Assembly (NCBI GenBank): GCA_002701365.1 | Contig: NZUK01000009.1 | Coordinates: forward strand, 1-42,502 | DNA: 42,502 bases | Source: Flavobacteriales bacterium | Lineage (GTDB): Bacteria; Bacteroidota; Bacteroidia; Flavobacteriales; TMED113 | Direction: 5' to 3' | Shown here: positions 9,122 through 17,231 of the stretch, piece by piece | How the letters are laid out: each line of letters begins with the position of its first letter | How positions within the stretch are numbered: position 1 is the stretch's first letter | Position numbers and translations under genes: made by a program | Notes under the pieces: model-generated | Seen by the model: the letters and a program-made list of their open reading frames with translations, nothing else | Told to the model about the DNA's origin: nothing | The model's database searches: none

Positions 9122-9826
9122 ATGAAATCATCTCAAATATTTTTATTAGCATCTGAGTACTTTATCCTAAATAAAAATTTAATTAAAAAAATTGGTTTAG
9201 AGGCAACAACTACCCTATGTTCATTAGCTCAGATTGAAATGAACAATAATATAAAAAAAAATTTTTTCACAACAACCATACAAACATTGATTAATGACAC
9301 TTCATTGTCAGAGTTTAAAATAAAAAATGCAATTAATAAATTGTATAAAATGAATATTATAGATGTTGTTGTTAAAAGCAATGATATAGATGTTAAAATT
9401 ATGCATGATAATATTTTTCCACACATAAATATGAAAAATAAAACTGTTGATAATAAAAAAAATAAATCAAGAACTAAAATGCCAAATAAAAGGTTTAAAA
9501 AACCTACAAAAAAGGCCTTAGGTAATTATTTCAAAGAACTTGGATCAAGTCAAGAAGATAGCGAAATTATGTTTGATTATTATGAATCTAAAGGATGGAA
9601 AGTAGGGAAAAGTCCAATGAAATGTTGGAAAAGTGCCTCAAGAAATTGGGTTAGAAGAGAAAATAAAAAAACTGACTTTCCAAATTATTATGATAAAGCT
9701 TTTGAGTCAAAAATCTGTGACGATCCATTAAAATTATCAAAATACCATAATCACTTAAAAAATATTGGATGGGAATCAACATATTCACCATCTTCAGGAT
9801 CAATCTGGAAACAAATAAAAAAGTAA
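9122..9826 (+). CDS. DnaD/phage replisome-organizer-like DNA-binding protein
   Basis: A 234-aa protein with three visible parts. An N-terminal winged-helix-like region (about 10-95) follows the pattern TIQTLINDTSLSEFKIKNAINKLYKMNIIDV, in two pieces around residues 52-82, as in replication-initiator N-domains. A lysine-rich linker spans about 103-132. The segment at about 151-179 (FDYYESKGWKVGK..., MKCWKSASRNW) is close to the C-terminal motif of DnaD-domain and phage replisome-organizer proteins, which bind DNA and help load helicase. No phage genes surround it; it leads an operon of ordinary chromosomal genes, 3 bp ahead of a methyltransferase. The function in replication is inferred from the motif alone. 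Confidence 0.65.
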   Translation: MKSSQIFLLASEYFILNKNLIKKIGLEATTTLCSLAQIEMNNNIKKNFFTTTIQTLINDTSLSEFKIKNAINKLYKMNIIDVVVKSNDIDVKIMHDNIFPHINMKNKTVDNKKNKSRTKMPNKRFKKPTKKALGNYFKELGSSQEDSEIMFDYYESKGWKVGKSPMKCWKSASRNWVRRENKKTDFPNYYDKAFESKICDDPLKLSKYHNHLKNIGWESTYSPSSGSIWKQIKK

Positions 9827-9829
9827 TTT

Positions 9830-10558
9830 ATGAATTGGTTTGCAAATTGGTTTGATTCAGAATACTACCATATACTCTATAACAACAGAGACAAGCTTGA
9901 AGCAAATTTATTTATAGATAATATATTGAAAAAGTTTCAACCACCAGATAATGCTTTTTTTCTTGACTTAGCATGTGGTTCAGGAAGGCATTCAATATAT
10001 CTAAATAAAAAAGGATATAACGTTGATGGAGTTGACTTATCAAAGAAAAGTTTACTGAAAGGGAAAAGCTATCAAAATGACACACTGAAATTTATTGCAG
10101 AAGATATTAGAAGTTATAAAAAACCTACTAAATATGATTTTATTCTTAACCTATTCACAAGCTTTGGCTACTTTGAAACAGAAAATGACGACATAAATGT
10201 TTTGAGAAATGTTAAAATATCACTTAAAAAAAATGGAATATTTATATTAGATTTTTTTAACGCAAACAAAGTTATTTTAGATTTAAAGTCCTATGAGGAG
10301 AAAAAAATTAATAATATTACATTTAAAATAAAGAAAACATATGATCAAGAGTTTGTTTATAAAGAAATATCTATCCAAGATCAAAAAAATAACTATATTT
10401 TTACAGAAAAAGTAAGATTAATTAAACTTGAAAAATTTAAAAAATACATGAGAAAATTGAACATGAATTTAATCAGTATTTTTGGAGACTATCAATTTAG
10501 AGAGTTCAACCCTGTCTCATCAGAGAGGTTAATATTAGTCATTAAAAAACAACTATAA
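9830..10558 (+). CDS. class I SAM-dependent methyltransferase
   Basis: A 242-aa Rossmann-fold methyltransferase. The SAM-binding motif I is LDLACGSGRHS at about residues 45-55, followed by the acidic end of strand 2 (DGVDLSKKSL, about 66-75) and FIAEDIRSY as motif II. FDFIL-type motif IV appears as YDFILNLFTSFGYF. This resembles methyltransferase domain 25/11 proteins; the substrate is unknown. It begins 3 bp after the DnaD-like gene and is followed 12 bp later by the MscS channel gene, so it is operonic. Confidence 0.88.
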   Translation: MNWFANWFDSEYYHILYNNRDKLEANLFIDNILKKFQPPDNAFFLDLACGSGRHSIYLNKKGYNVDGVDLSKKSLLKGKSYQNDTLKFIAEDIRSYKKPTKYDFILNLFTSFGYFETENDDINVLRNVKISLKKNGIFILDFFNANKVILDLKSYEEKKINNITFKIKKTYDQEFVYKEISIQDQKNNYIFTEKVRLIKLEKFKKYMRKLNMNLISIFGDYQFREFNPVSSERLILVIKKQL

Positions 10559-10570
10559 TTTACATATAAT

Positions 10571-11665
10571 ATGATGGAAAAACTTGCGCCATTTTTAGAA
10601 TTATTTTTTTTAGGCAACCCTGTATTATCTTGGAGTTTATTTCTCTTGATAATACTATTATCATTTATTCTTAGAAAATTTATTTCTAGTTATATTATTA
10701 ATTTAATTCTCAACTACATTGACAATAAGCAAAAGAATTATGCTGATTTACAAAAGGCTATAAATAATATTATTTTTATTACTTTCTTATATCTAGCATG
10801 CGGTCAATTAGAATACCCAAAATCGTGGAACCTAGGACCATCAAATGAATTTGGATTAAAAATGCTAGTTTATAAAGGCTACTTGCTAATTTTATATTTT
10901 TATGTTATTAAATTTTTTCTAAATCTAACTGAATATTTTGGAAATAATTTTAAAGAAAAAGCATCCAAAACATCATCCAAATTAGATGACCAACTGATAC
11001 CATTTGCTATTGATTCAATTAAAGTCATTGTTGTCATTTTAGGATTATTTATGATTATAGGCAATGTATTTAATGTAAATATTACCGCACTAGCAGCAGG
11101 TTTAGGTGTAGGTGGTATTGCAATAGCTATGGCATCAAAAGAAAGTTTAGAGAACTTGTTTGGATCATTTACAATATTTTTAGATCGTCCCTTCACTGTT
11201 GGCGACATCGTAAACATAGGATCCATTACAGGTATTGTTGAAAAAGTTGGTTTTCGAAGCACAAGAATAAGAACATTCGACAGAAGCCTTGTGACAGTTC
11301 CAAATAAAAAAATGATTGATGCTGAACTTGACAATCTTGGACTAAGACCTGTCAGAAGAGCCAAATTCAACATAGGACTGACTTATGAAACTTCGTCTGA
11401 AAAAATTAAAACAATTGTAAAAGAGATTCAAAATCTAATTGACCAACATCCTAAAACAAACGATGATGGCAGAGTAAGATTTATGGAATTTGGAGACAGT
11501 TCACTGGACATTATGGTGATTTACTATGTCAACTCACCCGAGTGGGATGACTTTATCGACACAAGAGAAAATATTAATTATGGCATAATGAGTATTATTG
11601 AAAATAATGGTAGTAGTTTTGCATTTCCTTCAAGTAGTATATACATAGAAAAAAACAATGCCTAA
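10571..11665 (+). CDS. MscS-family mechanosensitive ion channel
   Basis: An inner-membrane channel that releases solutes on hypo-osmotic shock. Hydrophobic helices lie at about residues 15-40, 60-80, 95-115 and 145-170, ending in the Gly/Ala-rich pore helix ALAAGLGVGGIAIAMA (about 174-189). The SLENLFGSFTIFLDRPFTVGD beta-domain start that typifies MscS follows. A length of 364 aa is usual. The start could be either of two adjacent ATGs (10571 or 10574). The stop overlaps the next gene by 8 bp. Confidence 0.94.
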   Translation: MMEKLAPFLELFFLGNPVLSWSLFLLIILLSFILRKFISSYIINLILNYIDNKQKNYADLQKAINNIIFITFLYLACGQLEYPKSWNLGPSNEFGLKMLVYKGYLLILYFYVIKFFLNLTEYFGNNFKEKASKTSSKLDDQLIPFAIDSIKVIVVILGLFMIIGNVFNVNITALAAGLGVGGIAIAMASKESLENLFGSFTIFLDRPFTVGDIVNIGSITGIVEKVGFRSTRIRTFDRSLVTVPNKKMIDAELDNLGLRPVRRAKFNIGLTYETSSEKIKTIVKEIQNLIDQHPKTNDDGRVRFMEFGDSSLDIMVIYYVNSPEWDDFIDTRENINYGIMSIIENNGSSFAFPSSSIYIEKNNA

Positions 11666-12113
11666 TAACGAATTACACACTCAAATTATTCCTAGTGACC
11701 TAACCTATAAAATTAGAAAAGAAGTTCTGTGGCCACATATAAAAAATGGGATTTACAGCCTTGATATTGATAGCCACAAACACACCTTTCATTTGGGGAC
11801 ATTTTTAAATGAAAAGATAGTTAGTGTTGGAACTTTCGTGAAACAAGAAAATAATAATTTTAATTGCAAAGAACAATACAGGTTAAGAGCCATGGCAACG
11901 GATGGAAAGTACAGAAAAAAAAACGCTGCAAAAACATTGTTTTTAAAAGCAATAGAAATTTTAAAAAACAAAAACACCAATTTACTTTGGTGTGATGCTA
12001 GAATAGGTGCAATTAAATTTTATCAATCAGTCAATATGAAAAGTTTGAAAGGCACGTATAATATACCTCACATTGGAGAACATAAAACAATGTATATTTA
12101 TTTAAATTCATAA
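11658..12113 (+). CDS. GNAT-family N-acetyltransferase
   Basis: A 151-aa protein with the GNAT layout: beta strands around LGTFLNEKIVSVGTF (about 47-62), the acetyl-CoA loop region RLRAMATDGKYRKKNAAKTLF (about 76-96, a variant of the Q/RxxGxG/A loop), and the closing strand NLLWCDAR followed by AIKFYQSVNMK (about 123-137). The substrate is unknown. It overlaps the mscS gene end by 8 bp and is followed 4 bp later by rmlC. Confidence 0.82.
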   Translation: MPNNELHTQIIPSDLTYKIRKEVLWPHIKNGIYSLDIDSHKHTFHLGTFLNEKIVSVGTFVKQENNNFNCKEQYRLRAMATDGKYRKKNAAKTLFLKAIEILKNKNTNLLWCDARIGAIKFYQSVNMKSLKGTYNIPHIGEHKTMYIYLNS

Positions 12114-12117
12114 TAAA

Positions 12118-12672
12118 TTGAAAAAGATAAAGACTCATATCAATGGATTATTTGTAATAAAAAACCCTGTCTTCAAAGATGAAAGAGGTTTATTTATAGA
12201 GTCATGGAATAAAAGTAAATTTGACCATAAAGGACTAAATGACAACTTTAACCAAGACAACATTTCATTTTCAAAAAAAAATGTAATTAGAGGTCTCCAT
12301 TTTCAAAACCAACCTTACGGTCAAACAAAATTTGTGAGGGTTTTACAAGGTAAAGTTATTGACATTGCTGTTGATATAAGAAAAAAATCAAAAACATTTG
12401 GAGAGCACTTTTCAATTGAATTGTCAGAAAAAAATAATGAAGCACTTTGGATACCATCAGGATTTGCACATGGATTTTTAACACTTGAAAAAAACAATGT
12501 ATTTATATATAAATGCTCTGGAACATATAACCCCTCAGAAGAACACACAATTAAATGGGATGATCCAGACATAGGCATTAAGTGGAATATAAAAAACCCT
12601 GTAGTGTCAAAAAAAGATCAACAAGGTTTGTCCCTAAAAAAATATAAAGATTCAAAATTAATAAATGCATAA
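12118..12672 (+). CDS. rfbC: RmlC, dTDP-4-dehydrorhamnose 3,5-epimerase
   Basis: Epimerises dTDP-4-keto-6-deoxyglucose at C3 and C5 on the route to dTDP-L-rhamnose for surface polysaccharide. The cupin motifs are present: DERGLFIESW (about 21-30), the catalytic histidine in RGLHFQ (H61), KFVRVLQGKVIDIAVDIR (about 71-88) and WIPSGFAHGFL. The start is a TTG at 12118: no in-frame ATG exists nearby and the family's N-terminus fits from here. A length of 184 aa is normal. The partners rmlA, rmlB and rmlD are not in the window, so the gene is detached from its pathway cluster. Its end overlaps the next gene by 8 bp. Confidence 0.95.
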   Translation: MKKIKTHINGLFVIKNPVFKDERGLFIESWNKSKFDHKGLNDNFNQDNISFSKKNVIRGLHFQNQPYGQTKFVRVLQGKVIDIAVDIRKKSKTFGEHFSIELSEKNNEALWIPSGFAHGFLTLEKNNVFIYKCSGTYNPSEEHTIKWDDPDIGIKWNIKNPVVSKKDQQGLSLKKYKDSKLINA

Positions 12673-13726
12673 AGCCATACATAAAATACTACTCTTATTA
12701 ATTGCTTCTCAAATTTCAATGTTATATAGTCAATTTGATATAAATGAAAATAAGTATAATATTTATGCGGTGAATTTGCCTGAAAAAATTTCATTTGCTA
12801 ACGAAACAACTCCTTTGCATGATTATAAAATTAAAGAAAGACTTGATAAAGAGTTATTAATTAATACTTATTGGCAATCAAAAACTATACTTTTAATCAA
12901 GAGAGCTAATAAATATTTTCCAATTATTGAAAAAATTTTAATGAACCATAATATCCCTGATGACTTCAAGTATTTAGCTGTAGCAGAAAGTGGATTAGAA
13001 AACACTACTTCACCATCTGGGGCAAAAGGATTTTGGCAGTTTTTAAAAAAAACAGGCATAGAATACGAACTAGAAATTAATTCCGAAATAGATGAAAGAT
13101 ATCATTTAGAAAAATCAACTAAAGCAGCTTGTCAATATTTACAAGAAGCCTATGATCTTTTTGGAAGTTGGACATTAGCAGCAGCAGCATATAATATGGG
13201 TAAAAACGGACTACTAAAAAATATAAAAAAACAAAAAGTAAATAGTTATTATGACTTAATGTTAAATAGTGAAACTCATAGATACGTATTTAGAATTCTT
13301 GCTATAAAAGAAATTATAAGTAATCACCAAGAATATGGATTCATTATCAATGAAGACGACTACTATAATCAACCCGAATACTATACTGCAAATATAGATA
13401 CAAGTATTACCAACATAGCAGACTTTGGGATAAAAATGGGATTGAATTACAAAAAAATAAAAGAACTAAACCCATGGATATTAGGCAATACAATAACCAA
13501 TAAAGATAAAAAAAGATACCAGTTAAAAATTGTATCAAATACAAAACCAAAACAAAGCACAATCGACACAATCTACCATATGTGCCAAGCGAGAGAAAAT
13601 ATATTTGAAATATCAAGAAAATACAATGTAGATGTTAATAATATACTGCAGTGGAACAATTTATTGCCATCTAAAAAAATTAAAAAAAATCAAAAAATTA
13701 TTATTCTAAAATCACATGAGTATTAA
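12665..13726 (+). CDS. MltD-like lytic murein transglycosylase with LysM
   Basis: A periplasmic enzyme that cleaves the MurNAc-GlcNAc bond of peptidoglycan. A signal peptide ends at about residue 22 (MLYSQ). The SLT domain (about 85-205) shows the catalytic glutamate in AVAESGLENT (E108), SPSGAKGFWQF and TLAAAAYNMGKNGL. A C-terminal LysM repeat (about 303-350; IYHMCQARENIFEISRKYNV ... QWNNLL) should bind peptidoglycan. At 353 aa it is a short MltD with a single clear LysM. It overlaps rmlC by 8 bp at the start and uvrA by 11 bp at the end. Confidence 0.93.
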   Translation: MHKAIHKILLLLIASQISMLYSQFDINENKYNIYAVNLPEKISFANETTPLHDYKIKERLDKELLINTYWQSKTILLIKRANKYFPIIEKILMNHNIPDDFKYLAVAESGLENTTSPSGAKGFWQFLKKTGIEYELEINSEIDERYHLEKSTKAACQYLQEAYDLFGSWTLAAAAYNMGKNGLLKNIKKQKVNSYYDLMLNSETHRYVFRILAIKEIISNHQEYGFIINEDDYYNQPEYYTANIDTSITNIADFGIKMGLNYKKIKELNPWILGNTITNKDKKRYQLKIVSNTKPKQSTIDTIYHMCQARENIFEISRKYNVDVNNILQWNNLLPSKKIKKNQKIIILKSHEY

Positions 13727-16529
13727 GATTATTGGAGCGAAAGAAAATAATTTAAAAAACATCAATATAGAAATACCATTGAATAAACTAATAGTATTTA
13801 CTGGTGTTAGTGGAAGTGGTAAATCATCGTTAGCATTTGACACAATACATAAAGAAGGTCAAAGAAGGTATTTAGAAACATTCTCATCTTATGCAAGAAA
13901 TTTTATTGGCAATTTTGAAAGACCAAATGTTGATCACATAAGTGGTTTAAGCCCTGTTATTTCAATTGAACAACAATCTTTTTCCAACAACCCCAGGTCT
14001 ACTGTTGGAACAACAACAGAAATTTATGATTATTTAAGATTGTTATTCGCTAAAATAGCCGAGCCTGTTTCTTTTGTGACAGGTAAAAAAATGAAAAAAC
14101 AAGCTCCTGAAGACATTATCAACAGTATTCAAAAGAGATACTTAAACAAGGAAGTTGTAATTCTTTCCCCTATTATTAGAGGCAGAAAAGGTCATTATGC
14201 AGAATTGTTTCAAATGTTCATAAAACAAGGCTACAGAAAAACAAGAATTAACAAAAAAATTACTAACCTTTCAAATAATATTAAGCTAAATAGGTATCAG
14301 AATCATGACATAGATATTCTTGTTGATAAATTATTGATAAATGATAAATCTAGACCTCGAATAAAGAACTCCATTAATATCGCACTTGAAGAAGGGAAAG
14401 GCTCTATTATTATTCAGGAAACAAGTAGTGATAAAGAGGATTACTTTAGTCAATACTTAACATGTGTACAATCCGGAATATCTTATCAAGAACCTCAACC
14501 CAATTCATTTTCATTTAATTCTCCTAAAGGATATTGCAACCAATGTAAAGGCTTGGGCAGAATTCATAAAATTAGTATTGATAAAATTATACCAGACAAA
14601 TCAATAAGTATTCAAAATGGTGCAATTAAGCCAATTGGCGAGTATAAAGACAACTGGATTTTTCAACAAATTAAAATTATTTGCAAAAAATACAACTTTG
14701 ATTTAAGTAGAAAAATTAAAGACATAAGCACTGAAAATCTTGATGCTATATTATACGGAATAAATGATCAGTTTAAAATAAAAAACAAAAATATTGGCAT
14801 AACTAAAAAATACAATATTGACTTTGAAGGCATTGTTAATTTTATTGATTCAGAATTTAAAAATAATAAGTCCAAAAGAATACAAAGATGGGCAAATGAC
14901 TTTTTTGAAGATGAAATATGTGACAAATGCAATGGTCAAAAATTAAAAAAAGAATCTTTACATTTTTTGATCAATAAAAAAAATATTTCTGAAATATCAA
15001 ATTATGATATTTTTGAATTAAAAGAATGGACTAAAACTGTTTTAAAAAAAGTTAAAAAAAAACAATTGAAAATTGCTAATGAAGTTATTAAAGAATTATC
15101 TAAAAGATTAGATTTTTTAATAAATATTGGATTAGGATACATAACTGTTTCAAGGAAAACTGGGTCCTTGTCAGGAGGAGAAAGTCAAAGAATTAAAATA
15201 GCATCTCAGATAGGTTCTGAATTAACCAATGTGCTATACATATTAGATGAACCTAGTATAGGATTACATCCAATAGATAATGAACGTTTAATAAACTCAT
15301 TATACAAATTAAAAAATTTAGGAAACACTGTAATTGTAGTTGAGCATGACAAAGCAATGATGGAAGCTGCAGACCACATTGTTGACATCGGCCCTGGAGC
15401 GGGGTCTAATGGAGGAAATATTACATTTTCTGGTGACTATAAAAAACTATTACAATCAAATTCACTAACCGGGCGACACCTATCCTCTGAAGGAGTATCT
15501 AATTATAAAAAGAAACCAAGAAAAAAAATAAATAAATTCATAGAGCTACAAGGAGCCTCTGGAAACAATTTGAAAAGTGTTAATATATCTATTCCTATTG
15601 CTAATCTAACTGTAGTTACTGGAGTGTCTGGATCAGGAAAGTCTACTTTAATCAACGGAACACTGCATCCCATTATAAGTCAAAAAATTTATAATTCTAT
15701 AAAAAAACCATATAATTATCAACATATTAGTGGCCTAGATAATATAGATAAAGTAATAAATATTGATCAAAGTTCAATTGGTAGAACATCAAGATCAAAT
15801 CCTTGCACATACACAGGCGTATACACAGATATTAGAAACTTATATGCGAATCTAAAGGAGTCAAAAATTAGGGGCTACAATTCTGGAAGATTTTCTTTTA
15901 ACGTAAAAGCAGGCTGTTGCATTGAATGCGAAGGAAGTGGTAATATTATTGTTCAAATGAAATTATTGCCTGATATTGAAATACCTTGCAAACTATGTTC
16001 TGGAAAACGTTTTGACCCTGAAACACTCGAAATAAAATATAAAGAAAAAAATATTCACCAAGTATTAGAAATGCCTGTAGATGAAGCAATAAGTTTTTTT
16101 AAAAAAATACCAAAAATTACACAAAAAATTCAAGCATTACATGACGTAGGCATGGGTTATATAAAATTAGGGCAATCATCAACTAAATTATCTGGAGGAG
16201 AAGCTCAAAGAGTGAAACTAGCAACTGAGCTAGCTAAAAAATCAACTGGCAAAACTTTATACATACTGGATGAGCCAACAACAGGCCTACACTTTCATGA
16301 TATTAAAATACTAATGAAGGCAATTAATTTACTAGTCGACAAAGGCAATACTATTATTATTATTGAACATAATACAGATGTTATTAAGGAAGCTGACTAC
16401 ATTATTGACCTGGGTCCAAAAGGGGGAAAAGAAGGCGGTGAAATTGTTTTTGAAGGCACATTAAATCAAATTTTAGATAATAAAACTAGTCAAACAGGAT
16501 TATTTCTAAAAAAAGAAATATCTTCATAA
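13716..16529 (+). CDS. uvrA: UvrA, nucleotide excision repair ATPase
   Basis: The damage-sensing ATPase of the UvrABC system, acting on DNA as a dimer with UvrB. Two ABC modules are visible: Walker A GVSGSGKSSLAFDT (about 30-43) and GVSGSGKSTLINGTL (second half), with signatures LSGGESQRIKIA and LSGGEAQRVKLA and Walker B ILDEPSIGLHP and ILDEPTTGLHF. The zinc modules CNQCKGLG, CDKCNGQKL and the pair CIECEGSG/CKLCSGKRF are intact. A length of 937 aa is full. It starts inside the end of the transglycosylase gene and is followed 1 bp later by the LOG-family gene. Confidence 0.98.
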   Translation: MSIKIIGAKENNLKNINIEIPLNKLIVFTGVSGSGKSSLAFDTIHKEGQRRYLETFSSYARNFIGNFERPNVDHISGLSPVISIEQQSFSNNPRSTVGTTTEIYDYLRLLFAKIAEPVSFVTGKKMKKQAPEDIINSIQKRYLNKEVVILSPIIRGRKGHYAELFQMFIKQGYRKTRINKKITNLSNNIKLNRYQNHDIDILVDKLLINDKSRPRIKNSINIALEEGKGSIIIQETSSDKEDYFSQYLTCVQSGISYQEPQPNSFSFNSPKGYCNQCKGLGRIHKISIDKIIPDKSISIQNGAIKPIGEYKDNWIFQQIKIICKKYNFDLSRKIKDISTENLDAILYGINDQFKIKNKNIGITKKYNIDFEGIVNFIDSEFKNNKSKRIQRWANDFFEDEICDKCNGQKLKKESLHFLINKKNISEISNYDIFELKEWTKTVLKKVKKKQLKIANEVIKELSKRLDFLINIGLGYITVSRKTGSLSGGESQRIKIASQIGSELTNVLYILDEPSIGLHPIDNERLINSLYKLKNLGNTVIVVEHDKAMMEAADHIVDIGPGAGSNGGNITFSGDYKKLLQSNSLTGRHLSSEGVSNYKKKPRKKINKFIELQGASGNNLKSVNISIPIANLTVVTGVSGSGKSTLINGTLHPIISQKIYNSIKKPYNYQHISGLDNIDKVINIDQSSIGRTSRSNPCTYTGVYTDIRNLYANLKESKIRGYNSGRFSFNVKAGCCIECEGSGNIIVQMKLLPDIEIPCKLCSGKRFDPETLEIKYKEKNIHQVLEMPVDEAISFFKKIPKITQKIQALHDVGMGYIKLGQSSTKLSGGEAQRVKLATELAKKSTGKTLYILDEPTTGLHFHDIKILMKAINLLVDKGNTIIIIEHNTDVIKEADYIIDLGPKGGKEGGEIVFEGTLNQILDNKTSQTGLFLKKEISS

Positions 16530-16530
16530 A

Positions 16531-17214
16531 ATGGTAAGTAAACAAAAAAGCTGGAAATCAAATAAAAATCAAAATACATGGAGTGTATTTAAAATTATGT
16601 CAGAGTTTGTTGAAGGTTTTGAAAAACTTTCTAACATAGGTCCATGTATATCTATTTTTGGATCAGCCAGAACCGACAAATCTAACCAATACTATAAAGA
16701 CACTGTTATTCTATCAAGAAAATTAACTAAGAAAGGATATGGAATAATAACTGGAGGTGGACCCGGTATTATGGAAGCTGCAAATAAAGGTGCAAAAGAG
16801 GGAAAAGGAGATTCTGTAGGTCTCAACATAGAACTTCCATTTGAACAAACACCAAATCAATATATTGATAATGATAAAAGTATAGATTTTAATTATTTCT
16901 TTGTAAGAAAAGTAATGTTTGTCAAGTATGCACAAGCATTTGTTATTATGCCTGGAGGTGTGGGAACTTTAGATGAATTATTTGAAACAATAACATTAAT
17001 TCAAACTGAAAAAATTCAAAAAATTCCAATCATTTTATATGGAAGTGAATACTGGATCGGATTGTTAGACTGGATGAAGAATATTGTTTTAGAGAAAGAA
17101 AATTGTATAAATAAATCTGATTTTGATAATTTCATTTTAGTTGATGACATAGATGAAGTTGTCGAAAAAATTGATGACTTTTATAAGGAGTCAAAATTTT
17201 CACCAAATTTTTAG
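16531..17214 (+). CDS. LOG-family (TIGR00730) nucleotide phosphoribohydrolase-like protein
   Basis: A cytosolic Rossmann-fold protein of the lysine-decarboxylase-like/LOG family, members of which cleave nucleoside 5'-monophosphates to base and ribose 5-phosphate. The two diagnostic motifs are GGGPGIMEAAN at about 75-85 and MPGGVGTLDELFE at about 140-152. A length of 227 aa is typical of the bacterial form. The start ATG at 16531 follows the uvrA stop by 1 bp. Whether the substrate is AMP or a modified nucleotide cannot be told. Confidence 0.92.
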   Translation: MVSKQKSWKSNKNQNTWSVFKIMSEFVEGFEKLSNIGPCISIFGSARTDKSNQYYKDTVILSRKLTKKGYGIITGGGPGIMEAANKGAKEGKGDSVGLNIELPFEQTPNQYIDNDKSIDFNYFFVRKVMFVKYAQAFVIMPGGVGTLDELFETITLIQTEKIQKIPIILYGSEYWIGLLDWMKNIVLEKENCINKSDFDNFILVDDIDEVVEKIDDFYKESKFSPNF

Positions 17215-17231
17215 CGTCAATAATTAATTTA

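Noticed and set aside
9122-9826. Prophage remnant around the DnaD-like gene
   Set aside because: No integrase, repeats, att-like sites or other phage genes; neighbours are ordinary chromosomal genes with the same base composition.
10900-11373. 157-codon minus-strand frame
   Set aside because: It lies wholly inside the mscS gene, whose frame has clear family motifs; the antisense frame has none.
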